From: Gammaproteobacteria bacterium
GTDB taxonomy: Bacteria > Pseudomonadota > Gammaproteobacteria > Burkholderiales > Burkholderiaceae_B
NCBI GenBank assembly: GCA_018815245.1
Contig: JAHIXK010000008.1
Span: 1 to 64,000, forward strand
Direction: 5' to 3'
DNA length: 64,000 nt
Under the pieces are notes generated by a model. It made no database searches. It was not told the DNA's origin and worked only from the letters and a program-made list of their open reading frames with translations. This document shows, piece by piece, positions 24,302 through 33,745 of the stretch. The first letter of the stretch is position 1. Each line of letters starts with the position of its first letter. The translations under genes and the position numbers were made by a program.

Positions 24302-27016
24302 TTAACTCAAAAGCACATGCCACAGTTCTCGAATCGGCTTTTTCAGCACCATCAGCGCCGGGTCACTGGTTCGGGACTTGTCCAGCCCGGCCAGCCGCAG
24401 TGCGTGCTGTTTGGCGCGCAGCTGTCGGTAGGCATCGGCCACGTAGTTCGCCAGATCAGCGGGCACCAGGCCCAGCTCACCCGCCTTTTTAAGCAGTGCA
24501 ATATTGCCCTTGTTTTTGGTTAAGTCATGGTGCGTGTGCGCGTGCCCAAGCACCAGCGCTTGCACCATGAATTCCACATCCACCATGCCACCCAAATCGT
24601 GTTTTACATCAAACAGTTCGCTGTGGTTGGGGTGGCCTTCCAGCATTTTCTGGCGCATGCCGATCACCTCTTTTTTCACGTCTTCCCAATTGCGCGGTAG
24701 TTGTAAAATTTCTTCACGCAGGGTTTCAAATTTTTTGCCAATTTCAGCGTCGCCCACGCAGAAACGCGCACGGGTCAGTGCCTGGTGTTCCCAGAACCAC
24801 GCGCCCACGCCACCCTCGCGGCGCTGGTAATCTTCGAATGACTTCACGCTGCTGACCAGCAGGCCTGCTTCGCCATTGGGGCGCAGGCGAAAATCGGTTT
24901 CAAACAAGGTACCTGCAGCGGTTTGGGTGGTCAGCCAGCGGTTCATTCGTTTGGCCAATTGGGCATACAAATCGGGTGCGCGGTCGTCGTCGTCTTCGAA
25001 CAGAAAAATCAAATCAAGGTCAGATGAATACCCCAGTTCTTTGCCGCCATGTTTGCCATACGCGATCACGGCAAATTTGGGTTGGGCACGGTGCCGCTTG
25101 GGCAGTTGATCCCAAGCGCATTCCAGAATCACCTCCAAGGTGCAGTCTGCAAGTTCAGACAGCAAATCAGACACATGTTCAACTGTCAGCAGGTTTTCCA
25201 GGTCTTGCGTCAACACACGGAAAAGTTGGGCGTGGTGCTGTTCGCGAATCAGGTCCATTTGTCGTTCAAGGTCGGGTTGCCCGTCTGGCAGCTTGGCTTG
25301 ATTCAGCATGTCGCGAAGCACTTGCTTCCACTGATTGAAATCAGGCGGGGTCAACAGCGTTCGGCTGTCCAGCAACTCATCCAGCAACAGCGGGTGACGT
25401 ATCAGGAATTTTGCTGCCCATGGGCTGGCGGCCAACATTCGGCTCACTCGCATGCGGGCAATCGGGTATTCATCCAGCAAACTTAAATAGGCACCGCGTC
25501 GCGATACTGTTTCTATCAGGTCGCAGAAATGTCGCCAGCAGGAGTCCGGTGCTGAAGATGCCCCTGCTGCGGCCAACACGGTTGGCATCAATCGGTCGAC
25601 CCGCTCGCGGTGTGCGCTGGGCAAAGCCTGGTAACGGCTGGATTCAATCAGGTGCTGGTAGCGGTCTTGCGCTGCCTGTGGGTTTGAAAACCCTTGCGTC
25701 AGGGTGTCGGCCCAAGGCAGTTCCAGGCTGGAGGTTTCCTCGTCTTCCTGCTTGTCGCCAAACACCACATCGAAGTGACTGGCCACGTAGCCCATGTGGC
25801 GGTTCAGGGCCTTGATGAAATTGCCCGGGTCCTGAAAACCCATCGACCGGGCAATTCGAAGCACTTCAGTGGGGCTTGCTGGAAGGCGGTGGGTTTGCGC
25901 ATCGTCCACGTACTGCAGGCGGTGTTCCAGGTTGCGCAAAAACCGGTAAGCAGCCACCAGTTTGTCGTGGTCATCTGCCGTAATCAGCCCCAGCTCAACG
26001 CACACCTCCAGCACATCAACGGTACGGCGCAACTGAAGTTTGGGTTCTCGGCCACCGCGAATCAGTTGAAATGCCTGTGCCGTGAACTCAATTTCACGAA
26101 TGCCGCCACGCCCCAGTTTCACGTGCACGCTGCCTGGGTGTTGATTTTCGCGTTTACTGACCTCGTTGCGAATTTGCACATGCAATGCACGCAAGGCCCG
26201 AATGGATCCAAAATCCAGATACTTGCGAAACACAAAAGGCCGAACAATATTGTTCAGGTTGTCCAGGTTTTGCTGAAAGGCTGCATCTTGCGCCGGGTCC
26301 ACGGCCCAGTTCACCACGCGCGCCTTGATCCATGCGTAGCGTTCCCATTCCCGCCCCTGCACCACAAAATATTCTTCCAGCATGTCCAGGCTAACCACCA
26401 AAGGGCCGGAATCGCCATTGGGGCGCAGCCGCATGTCCACCCGAAACACAAAACCTTCGTCGGTCACTTCGGAAATTATTTTGATGACCCGTTTGCCGAT
26501 CTGGGTAAAAAATTCAGCGTGCGACTGGCTTTTGCCAGTTGGCCCACCCTGCGTTTCACCGTCCTGGTTGTACAGAAAAATAAGGTCAATGTCGCTGGAG
26601 GCATTCAGTTCGAACCCGCCCAGCTTGCCCATGCCCACCACCATCAGGCAGTCGCCATTGGCCGGTTCGCCAAACCGCTCAGCCTGTAGCCGGTGGCTCA
26701 GTTTCAAGGAAATTTGTACCGCAGCATCGGCCAGAAAGGAAAGGGCTTCCGTTACGTCGAATAAATCCACCTTGCCTTGCAGGTCGCGCCGCATGATTTC
26801 GATCATGCTGCGCTGGCGTACCAGGCGAAGTTCGGTCATTAACGCCCGTTCATCGGTCAGCTCACGGGCTTTCTCCAGCCATATTTCGATGCAGTTGAGC
26901 AGGTGTTCGTCGTCGCTGTCGGTGGTGTCCCATTCGGGAAAGCGGTTCAACCAGCGTTTGGCGTACTCGGAATGTTTGGGCCAAACTTGATGATAGAAAT
27001 CCAGTGGGTCGTTCAT
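24302..27016 (-). CDS. glnE: Bifunctional glutamine synthetase adenylyltransferase/deadenylase
   Basis: The 904-residue protein contains two nucleotidyltransferase domains: the first with GKLGGFELNASSDIDLIFLY (residues about 130-150), the second with GKHGGKELGYSSDLDLIFLF, and their helical partner domains (LRPNGDSGPL and LRPNGEAGLL; DVEFMVQAL). GlnE adds AMP to glutamine synthetase or removes it according to PII state. It is slightly shorter than the E. coli enzyme, mainly at the N-terminus. It is divergent from yhdP with a 19-base to about 100-base gap depending on the yhdP start. Confidence 0.95.
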   Translation of the reverse strand: MNDPLDFYHQVWPKHSEYAKRWLNRFPEWDTTDSDDEHLLNCIEIWLEKARELTDERALMTELRLVRQRSMIEIMRRDLQGKVDLFDVTEALSFLADAAVQISLKLSHRLQAERFGEPANGDCLMVVGMGKLGGFELNASSDIDLIFLYNQDGETQGGPTGKSQSHAEFFTQIGKRVIKIISEVTDEGFVFRVDMRLRPNGDSGPLVVSLDMLEEYFVVQGREWERYAWIKARVVNWAVDPAQDAAFQQNLDNLNNIVRPFVFRKYLDFGSIRALRALHVQIRNEVSKRENQHPGSVHVKLGRGGIREIEFTAQAFQLIRGGREPKLQLRRTVDVLEVCVELGLITADDHDKLVAAYRFLRNLEHRLQYVDDAQTHRLPASPTEVLRIARSMGFQDPGNFIKALNRHMGYVASHFDVVFGDKQEDEETSSLELPWADTLTQGFSNPQAAQDRYQHLIESSRYQALPSAHRERVDRLMPTVLAAAGASSAPDSCWRHFCDLIETVSRRGAYLSLLDEYPIARMRVSRMLAASPWAAKFLIRHPLLLDELLDSRTLLTPPDFNQWKQVLRDMLNQAKLPDGQPDLERQMDLIREQHHAQLFRVLTQDLENLLTVEHVSDLLSELADCTLEVILECAWDQLPKRHRAQPKFAVIAYGKHGGKELGYSSDLDLIFLFEDDDDRAPDLYAQLAKRMNRWLTTQTAAGTLFETDFRLRPNGEAGLLVSSVKSFEDYQRREGGVGAWFWEHQALTRARFCVGDAEIGKKFETLREEILQLPRNWEDVKKEVIGMRQKMLEGHPNHSELFDVKHDLGGMVDVEFMVQALVLGHAHTHHDLTKNKGNIALLKKAGELGLVPADLANYVADAYRQLRAKQHALRLAGLDKSRTSDPALMVLKKPIRELWHVLLS

Positions 27017-27035
27017 GTAGTGCGCAATTAAGTGG

Positions 27036-30000
27036 GTGCTTGGTTCTACAATAGAGTACTACAGGTGTTCACCATTATTCGGGCGGTATTTCTTGCAGGA
27101 AGGAACAAACCAGGCGCAATTGCAACAGGTGATCAGCAACCCCACGCTAAGGCGGGCGGGGTCTGTATTGTTTTGGCTGTTGGTTGTGGTGTATGTGCCG
27201 TTTTGCCTGGCTTTGCTGGCTGTGAAATGGCTTGTACTGCCTGAAATAGACCGTTATCGCCCGGAAATTCAGCAGTTCCTTCAAAAACAAACCGGTACAC
27301 CCATTGAAATTGGCCGCATCCAGGCCCAATGGCGTGGCTGGGGGCCACAGTTAACCGTCGATCAAGTGCAATTGCGCATGCCCAATGGCGAGTCTGGTTT
27401 TCATGCGGAAAGCCTTCGCATGGAATGGTCACTTCCCAGCATTCTGGCCTTCAACCCCCACCTGAACAACCTCGAAGTGTTGTCGCCCACCTTGCGCGTG
27501 GCTCGCAACTCACAAGGCGTGTTTGAAGTTGCAGGCGTCCCGATGGTGGACGATGGCAGCAAGGGCAACCCTGGGCTTGATTGGCTGCTTGAGCAAAGAC
27601 GCGTGCTATTAAGCCAAGGGGTGTTGATCTGGCAAGACAACATGGAACAGTTCCCGGCCGCCCAAGCCCTTGATGTTGAATTGTTGTTGAAAAACGGTCT
27701 GAGCCGACACCAGGCAGGTTTAACCTTTAGTTTGCCCGCGTTGGCACAAACGCCAGTGCACGCCAGTTTGAATTTCAAAACACCCCTGCTGAAGCGGAAT
27801 TTGGGCGATCTGAAAAAGTGGAGAGGCACCTTTTTCATGAGTGCCGTGGTGGATCAGGCCGAACCCATTGAGTCGGTGTTAAAAACCTTTGATCTGGATG
27901 TTGACATGACCCAGCCGCAAGGGCGCCTGTGGGTTGATTTTGAGGGCGGGTTTGTACAACGTTCCCTGCTGGACGCACGGGTTGCCAAGCTTCGTTTTGA
28001 CAACCCGGCGGCCGATGCCGCGCCTTTTGACATGACCAATACCAGCGCATTGGTTGAAATCGCCGGTGAACATCATTTGTTCGCGCCCAGTGCCATTTCC
28101 ATACGGCGCTTAACCGGTCAAATCGCGGGGCAGAAACAGTTTGGCCCAACGGATTTGTCCGTGCGTAAAAAAGCGCTGGGTGACGGGTTTGAGTGGGGTG
28201 TGCAAGCCCAGCAGCTGGATGCTGCGCAGGCCAAGGCCATTGTGATGGAACTGGGGCCGCATCTGGGGCAGCAAGACAGGCTTGATCGTGTTGAGGCGTT
28301 CGAGTTTTCCGGGCAGGTCAACCGGCTGGATGTAAGTTGGAAGACCGGGGGCGACAAACCATTCAGCGATTCGCAAGCCTTCAATTCCGATATCGACTTC
28401 ACCAACCTGACCGCGCTGTACCGCGATCCCTCCGCACAATCAAACGGGAAAATCACGGGTTTTCGCAACGTCAGTGGCATCTTCAAGGGCAGCAATTCGC
28501 AGGGCAAATGGACACTGATGGGGCGAAACGTGGAATTAGCCCTGCCAGAAGTTTTCGCAAGCGATGTGTTGAAGTTCAATGAACTGGCCGGTCAAGGCGC
28601 TTGGAAAAACGTGTTTGTCACCGATTCGCCAGTGGAGTTTTCAATCGACAAAATGCTTGCCCGCAACGCGGATTTGCAAGTTGATGTGGCAGGCAGTTAT
28701 GAATTTCGCCGCGAAGAAGCGGATGTCGTCAACTTGAAGGGCACCTTGCCCATGGCCAATGTGGCGCAAGTGTCGAATTACTTGCCTCTGATTGTGGGCA
28801 GTAGTGCGCGCACCTGGTTGACTGAAAACCTGAAGGCCGGGGTGGCCAGAAATGGCGAATTTGAATTGTCTGGACGCCTGAGCGACTTTCCCTTTGATGA
28901 TCCGAAAAGCAAGGGCGTGTTCAGAATCGAAGTGCCTTTTGAAAATGGTGAATTGACTTACGCACCTGGTTGGCCAGGCATTCAACGGGTCAACGGCAAG
29001 GTCACATTCAATGGCAAGCGCATGTTGATTCAGGCCGATACCGCGGAATCCCAAGGGGTTCAGCTGAAAAATGTTCAAGCGCGAATTGACAACCTGGATG
29101 CATGGGATCCATTGCTTGAAATCACGGGCGAAGGTCAGGGCGATTTGGGAAAAATGCTGGCTTTCGTCAATCAAAGCCCGGTGCGGGAAATTCTGAACGA
29201 GGCCTTGGTCAATGCGCAGGTCGATGGCCCTGCGAATCTGGATTTGCAACTAAGCATTCCAATTGCGGACCCTGAGAAAACCCAGGCAAAAGGCGATTTG
29301 GTGCTGAAGGGCAATTCGATCCGCCTGGTGCGGGGCATGCCCACAGTCAGCAACGTAGACGGCGTGATCGAGTTCTCCAACAAAGGCCTGTTCATCAATC
29401 AACTGCAAGGGCAGGCCTTGGGTGGAGCCGTCACCCTGAAAGGAAACACCGACGCCGCAGGGCGCATGGAAATTCGGGCCAACGGCGTTGCGCGTTCACA
29501 GGGTCTGGCGCAGTACCTCAACCCATTGATTGAGCCTTACCTGGCGGGTACTACCCCCTACAGCGTGGTGGTTTCCACCCGTGAAAACGGTGTGGCTGTG
29601 GATGTAAGCAGCCAGTTGCTAGGATTGGAAATAAAGCTGCCCAGCCCGTTTGCCAAGAAGGCCGACGCACGTTTGCCCTTGAAGTTAAGCCAAACCGGCA
29701 GCGCGCAGGGCGATCGGTGGGTGATTGATCTAGGGGCAGACAACAAACTGGTGGCCCAGGTGCGAGCCACGGTTCCTGACGACGGCGGGCAGCCCGGCAT
29801 TGATTCCCTTCAGTTTGCTGTCGGCGCGCCACTGGCTGCGCCCAGTGCGGGCATTCAGGGGGATGTGCGCGTTCCGGTCATCGACGTTGATACCTGGCGA
29901 ACTGTTGTGAACGACATCACCTCGGCTTCTGGCAACAGTGGTTTGATGGGTGAACTGATGGGCGACCGCGCCGCTGACAGCGCATTGAAAATGAACGTGG

Positions 30001-31139
30001 CCATTCGAACCGACCGATTGGATGTGGGCAGCAAGTCATTCGAAGGCGTGTCTGTTGCGGCACGTACGGTTGAAAAGCGCTGGCAGTTCGATGTAAAAGC
30101 CAAAGGGGTGGACGGTTACCTGTCCTGGGTATCCGACAAACAACGGCCAGACGGTGCCGTGTTGGCCCGCTTCAAAACACTGGTCATTCCCAGAACGCTG
30201 GACAGCGAGATGCGCGACCTGGTTGAAGAGCCCGCCTCCAGCATTCCGGCACTGGATGTGCAGGTGGACAATTTCACCTTGAACGACATCACCCTGGGCA
30301 AGCTGAAACTGATTGCCGTGAACCAAACCCGCGAGGAGCAGGCACGGGCCACCCTGGGCCAGCGCCCCAAGGAGTGGAAGCTGGAAGAATTGCGCATTGA
30401 GAGCCCGGAATCGGTTATCCAGGCCAAAGGCGTTTGGCAATACGGCAACAATCTGAAAAACCAGCGCACCGACATTGAAGTAAACCAAACCGTGAAGAAT
30501 GCCGGTGGCTTGCTGACCCGCCTGGGCATGGCCGATGTGTTTCGCGGTGGCGAAGGTACGCTTGTTGGGCGATTACGCTGGAACGACGCCCCCACCACCA
30601 TCGACTATGGAAGCTTGAGTGGGCAATTCAAACTGAAAAGCAGCAGGGGCCAGTTTTTAAAGGCAGACCCCGGCGTGGCAAAATTGTTGGGTGTGCTCTC
30701 GTTGCAAAGCATTCCCCGTCGCTTCACGCTTGACTTCAAAGACGTGTTTTCTGAAGGCTTTGCCTACGACACCATGGATGCAGATGTTGTGCTCAAGGAA
30801 GGAATTGCTTCGACCCGGAATTTCAAAATGACCGGGCCAAGCGCCACCGTGTTGATGGACGGAAATATTGACTTGGAAAGTGAAACCCAGAACCTGAATG
30901 TGGTGGTGTTGCCCGATCTGAACCCCGCTGGGGGGTCGCTAATTTATTCAGTGATTGCGGCCAACCCCGCGGTGGGCATTGCCTCCCTGATTGCCGATTT
31001 TGTGCTAAAAGACCCGCTGGCGAAAATTTTCTCATTCCAGTACCAGGTGAGCGGCCCTTGGGCAGCCCCAGTGATTGAGCGTGTCCGGAAAAGCGAAACC
31101 CCGAACTCACCCACCAACAATTCCAACCTGAGGCCCTGA
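27036..31139 (+). CDS. yhdP: YhdP-family (AsmA-like) envelope protein
   Basis: The protein of up to 1367 residues has one N-terminal membrane segment (VLFWLLVVVYVPFCLALLAV) and a very long periplasmic beta-rich body with the conserved IGRIQAQWRGWGPQLTVDQV near the start and the DUF3971/AsmA-like C-terminal part ending ALIADFVLKDPLAKIFSFQY. YhdP is one of the bridge-like proteins that move phospholipid from the inner to the outer membrane. The start is uncertain: GTG 27036 is the longest, but TTG 27120 (after CCAGG) or GTG 27129 would place the membrane segment nearer the N-terminus. The nitrilase gene starts one base after the stop. Confidence 0.9.
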   Translation: MLGSTIEYYRCSPLFGRYFLQEGTNQAQLQQVISNPTLRRAGSVLFWLLVVVYVPFCLALLAVKWLVLPEIDRYRPEIQQFLQKQTGTPIEIGRIQAQWRGWGPQLTVDQVQLRMPNGESGFHAESLRMEWSLPSILAFNPHLNNLEVLSPTLRVARNSQGVFEVAGVPMVDDGSKGNPGLDWLLEQRRVLLSQGVLIWQDNMEQFPAAQALDVELLLKNGLSRHQAGLTFSLPALAQTPVHASLNFKTPLLKRNLGDLKKWRGTFFMSAVVDQAEPIESVLKTFDLDVDMTQPQGRLWVDFEGGFVQRSLLDARVAKLRFDNPAADAAPFDMTNTSALVEIAGEHHLFAPSAISIRRLTGQIAGQKQFGPTDLSVRKKALGDGFEWGVQAQQLDAAQAKAIVMELGPHLGQQDRLDRVEAFEFSGQVNRLDVSWKTGGDKPFSDSQAFNSDIDFTNLTALYRDPSAQSNGKITGFRNVSGIFKGSNSQGKWTLMGRNVELALPEVFASDVLKFNELAGQGAWKNVFVTDSPVEFSIDKMLARNADLQVDVAGSYEFRREEADVVNLKGTLPMANVAQVSNYLPLIVGSSARTWLTENLKAGVARNGEFELSGRLSDFPFDDPKSKGVFRIEVPFENGELTYAPGWPGIQRVNGKVTFNGKRMLIQADTAESQGVQLKNVQARIDNLDAWDPLLEITGEGQGDLGKMLAFVNQSPVREILNEALVNAQVDGPANLDLQLSIPIADPEKTQAKGDLVLKGNSIRLVRGMPTVSNVDGVIEFSNKGLFINQLQGQALGGAVTLKGNTDAAGRMEIRANGVARSQGLAQYLNPLIEPYLAGTTPYSVVVSTRENGVAVDVSSQLLGLEIKLPSPFAKKADARLPLKLSQTGSAQGDRWVIDLGADNKLVAQVRATVPDDGGQPGIDSLQFAVGAPLAAPSAGIQGDVRVPVIDVDTWRTVVNDITSASGNSGLMGELMGDRAADSALKMNVAIRTDRLDVGSKSFEGVSVAARTVEKRWQFDVKAKGVDGYLSWVSDKQRPDGAVLARFKTLVIPRTLDSEMRDLVEEPASSIPALDVQVDNFTLNDITLGKLKLIAVNQTREEQARATLGQRPKEWKLEELRIESPESVIQAKGVWQYGNNLKNQRTDIEVNQTVKNAGGLLTRLGMADVFRGGEGTLVGRLRWNDAPTTIDYGSLSGQFKLKSSRGQFLKADPGVAKLLGVLSLQSIPRRFTLDFKDVFSEGFAYDTMDADVVLKEGIASTRNFKMTGPSATVLMDGNIDLESETQNLNVVVLPDLNPAGGSLIYSVIAANPAVGIASLIADFVLKDPLAKIFSFQYQVSGPWAAPVIERVRKSETPNSPTNNSNLRP

Positions 31140-31140
31140 C

Positions 31141-31947
31141 ATGAGCAAGCCGATGACCGTTGCCAGTTTGCAAATGATTGCCACCCCCGACGTGGAACGC
31201 AATCTGGACATTGCGCAGCGCCTGATCGGCCAGGCAGCCAAGCTGGGCGCGCGCATGGTGCTGTTGCCCGAGTATTTTTGTTTGATGGGCCACAAAGACA
31301 CCGACAAACTGGCAATTTCCGAACCCTTCGGGCAAGGCCCAATACAGGAATTTTTGGCCGACCAAGCGGTGGTGCGCAACGTGCACATCGTGGCCGGTAC
31401 CGTTCCAATTGCCAGCGAAATTGAAGGGCGCGTTTACAACACCACGCTTGTGTTCAGTCCGCAGGGCGAGTGCACCGCCCGCTACGACAAAATACACTTG
31501 TTCTGTTTTACCAAAGGCCAGGAAAGCTACGACGAAGGAAAGGTGCTGTTGCCGGGCAACACCCCGGTGGTGGCCAATGTCGAGGGCTTCAAAATCGGCC
31601 TTTCGGTGTGTTACGACCTGCGTTTCCCCGAATTGTACCGGGCCATGGGAGCCGTTGATTTAATCGTGATGCCTGCCGCATTCACCTACACCACCGGCCG
31701 CGCGCACTGGGAAGTGCTGATGCGCGCCCGCGCCATTGAAAATCAGTGTTACCTACTGGCTTGCGGGCAAGGCGGTGTGCACGAGAACGGGCGCCGCACC
31801 TGGGGCCATTCCATGTTGGTGAACCCGTGGGGTGAGGTCGAGAATATTTTGGCTGAGGGCGAAGGTGTTGTGCTGGGTCAACTTGACCCTGCTAAGATAG
31901 TCGATGTGCGAAACAGCTTGCCCGCGCTCACGCACCGCGTGCTTTAA
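31141..31947 (+). CDS. Carbon-nitrogen hydrolase (nitrilase superfamily, Nit1-like)
   Basis: The 268-residue protein shows the Glu-Lys-Cys triad of the superfamily: LLPEYFCL with the Glu, YDKIHLF with the Lys, and SVCYDLRFPELYR with the Cys. The overall form matches the Nit1/deaminated glutathione amidase branch, which repairs a side product of transaminases, though omega-amidase-like activity is possible. It begins one base after yhdP and is followed at 10 bases by tldD, an arrangement common in betaproteobacteria (from memory). Confidence 0.87.
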   Translation: MSKPMTVASLQMIATPDVERNLDIAQRLIGQAAKLGARMVLLPEYFCLMGHKDTDKLAISEPFGQGPIQEFLADQAVVRNVHIVAGTVPIASEIEGRVYNTTLVFSPQGECTARYDKIHLFCFTKGQESYDEGKVLLPGNTPVVANVEGFKIGLSVCYDLRFPELYRAMGAVDLIVMPAAFTYTTGRAHWEVLMRARAIENQCYLLACGQGGVHENGRRTWGHSMLVNPWGEVENILAEGEGVVLGQLDPAKIVDVRNSLPALTHRVL

Positions 31948-31957
31948 AGGATTCAAC

Positions 31958-33427
31958 ATGAAAGTAGTAGACCCCGCCATTTCCAGCCTTGCCACTGCCC
32001 AAAGCCTGTTGTGGACCCCTTACGGCATTGATGAAGGCCACATCCAGAAAGCCTTTGGTGAAATTTTCTCGCACAAGGTTGATTTTGCCGACCTCTATTT
32101 TCAGTATGGCTGCATCGAGGGCTGGTCGCTGGACGAAGGCATTGTGAAATCGGGCAGCTACAACATCGAGCAAGGCGTTGGCGTGCGCGCCGTGAGTGGC
32201 GATAAAACTGCTTTTGCGTATTCCGATGACATTGCATTCAAGCCTATATTGGCCGCAGCCAAGTCGGTTCGTGAAATTGCAAGCCTGGGAAAAACAGCCA
32301 ACCGCAACCTGAAAACCGGCAAGGGCTTCGCAGGTGCTGAAAGCCGCGCCCTGTATAGCCCTATGAATCCCATTCCCACGCTGACATCCACTGAGAAGGT
32401 AGATCTGCTTAAGCGTCTTGAACAATTCGCCCGCAAATGCGACAAACGCGTCAAGCAAGTGATGGCCAGTATTGTGGGTGCGTACGATGTGGTGCTTGTG
32501 GCCCGAAGCGACGGAGTTTTGGCGGCCGATGTTCGCCCACTGGTGCGTGTGAACGTGAGCGTGGTGGTTGAACAGAAGGGCCGCCGCGAAACGGGTTCAT
32601 CTGGTGCTGGCGGCCGATATGATTTCGGTCATTTTGGCGATGCATTCCTGATGCACCATGCCCGAACCGCAGTGGACCAAGCCTTGATCAACCTTGAAGC
32701 AAGGCCGGCCCCCACGGGGTCGCAAACCGTGGTGTTGGGTTCAGGTTGGCCTGGCATTTTGTTGCATGAAGCGATTGGCCACGGCCTGGAAGGCGACTTT
32801 AACCGCAGAGGCAGCAGTGCGTTTTCCGGCATGATCGGTCAGCGCGTGGCTGCCAAAGGCGTGACGATTGTTGACGATGGCACATTGCCCAGTCGCCGCG
32901 GTTCGCTGAACATAGACGACGAAGGCAACAAAACCCAGTGCACCACATTGATTGAAGACGGTATATTGAAGGGCTACATTCAGGACATTACCAACGCACG
33001 GTTGATGAAAATGCCTGTGACCGGCAATGGCCGCCGCGAAAGCTTTGCTCATCTGCCCATGCCCCGCATGACCAACACCTACATGCTGAACGGCGACAAA
33101 ACCCCAGAAGAAATTATTGCCAGCGTGAAAGATGGCGTGTATGCCGCGAATTTTGGTGGTGGGCAGGTGGACATTACCAGCGGCAAGTTTGTATTCTCAG
33201 CCTCACTGGCTTACAAAATTGAAAACGGCAAAATTACCTACCCATTGAAAGGGGCAACCTTGATTGGCAACGGCCCGGAATCGCTCACCAAAATTTCAAT
33301 GGTAGGCAACGACATGGCATTGGACGATGGCGTAGGAACCTGTGGCAAGGAAGGCCAAAGTGTACCTGTTGGCGTGGGTCAACCCACCCTGCGCATCGAT
33401 GGGCTGGTGATGGGCGGGACGCAGTAA
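31958..33427 (+). CDS. tldD: Metalloprotease TldD
   Basis: The 489-residue protein has the TldD metal motif HEAIGHGLEGDF (HExxxH) and the TSGKFVFSASLAYKIENGKI and DDGVGTCGKEGQS segments of the C-terminal domain. TldD forms a heterodimer with TldE/PmbA that degrades unfolded peptides and processes microcin and CcdA; tldE is not in the window. The start at 31958 follows AAAGGATTCAAC. It is the third gene of the yhdP unit. Confidence 0.95.
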   Translation: MKVVDPAISSLATAQSLLWTPYGIDEGHIQKAFGEIFSHKVDFADLYFQYGCIEGWSLDEGIVKSGSYNIEQGVGVRAVSGDKTAFAYSDDIAFKPILAAAKSVREIASLGKTANRNLKTGKGFAGAESRALYSPMNPIPTLTSTEKVDLLKRLEQFARKCDKRVKQVMASIVGAYDVVLVARSDGVLAADVRPLVRVNVSVVVEQKGRRETGSSGAGGRYDFGHFGDAFLMHHARTAVDQALINLEARPAPTGSQTVVLGSGWPGILLHEAIGHGLEGDFNRRGSSAFSGMIGQRVAAKGVTIVDDGTLPSRRGSLNIDDEGNKTQCTTLIEDGILKGYIQDITNARLMKMPVTGNGRRESFAHLPMPRMTNTYMLNGDKTPEEIIASVKDGVYAANFGGGQVDITSGKFVFSASLAYKIENGKITYPLKGATLIGNGPESLTKISMVGNDMALDDGVGTCGKEGQSVPVGVGQPTLRIDGLVMGGTQ

Positions 33428-33491
33428 AGAGTACCCGCGAATCAAATTTGCTGATATTTCAGTGGGATGCCAACCACACCCACCCGTGACT

Positions 33492-33500
33492 TGTTAGAAT
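33492..33500 (+). promoter_or_regulatory. Candidate extended -10 promoter of the aroG leader
   Basis: TGTTAGAAT matches an extended -10 (TGnTATAAT) at one mismatch; no good -35 is at 17 bases, as is typical for extended -10 promoters. It would start the transcript near 33507, about 43 bases before the leader peptide. A second weaker pair, TTGCAC (33515-33520) and TACATT (33538-33543), would start at the leader ATG itself. Confidence 0.4.
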
Positions 33501-33549
33501 TTCCCTCAGCGCGCTTGCACAGCGGCCATGAATTGATTACATTGAAAAG

Positions 33550-33636
33550 ATGAACACAAATTTTGCGCATTCTTTTTATGCTTTTTTTGGCTTCTTTGCC
33601 TGGTTTGGGCAGGCGGCGGAAGAGGGTTGTGCGTAA
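33550..33636 (+). CDS. Phe-rich leader peptide of aroG
   Basis: A 28-codon frame (ATG to TAA) lies between tldD and aroG. It holds seven Phe codons (5, 9, 12, 13, 15, 16, 19), one Tyr (10) and one Trp (18); its middle reads SFYAFFGFFAWFGQ. This density of one amino acid in a short frame just upstream of a terminator is the mark of an attenuation leader peptide, as for pheA leaders in enteric bacteria. The ribosome-binding site is only GAAAAG. The peptide would act by ribosome stalling, not as a protein. Confidence 0.78.
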   Translation: MNTNFAHSFYAFFGFFAWFGQAAEEGCA

Positions 33637-33698
33637 AAACACATAGTTCAAACAGATCCCAAAACCGCCAGGCCTGAACCTCCTGGCGGTTTTTTTTT
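33598..33698 (+). promoter_or_regulatory. Attenuator: alternative hairpins and terminator before aroG
   Basis: Terminator: AAAACCGCCAGG (33661-33672) pairs with CCTGGCGGTTTT (33682-33693), loop of 9, followed by a U tract to 33698. Alternative: CAGGCGGCGG (33610-33619) can pair with CCGCC and CCTG inside 33665-33676, which would disrupt the terminator. A competing early hairpin, GCCTG (33598-33602) with CAGGC (33610-33614), would sequester that antiterminator strand. This gives the classical 1:2, 2:3, 3:4 set. Ribosomes stalled at Phe codons 12-16 would favour the antiterminator. Confidence 0.72.
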
Positions 33699-33745
33699 GA
33701 ACCGACACTTTGACAAAAAGCGCGCCAGCATTCAGGAGAATTGGC

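Noticed and set aside
25694-26689. 331-codon plus-strand frame opposite glnE
   Set aside because: Antisense to the conserved nucleotidyltransferase domain of GlnE; composition is that of a shadow frame.
33661-33698. Hairpin between tldD and aroG as a plain terminator of tldD
   Set aside because: It lies 234 bases beyond the tldD stop and directly follows a Phe-rich leader frame with a competing hairpin, so an attenuator explains it better; it may also stop tldD transcripts.
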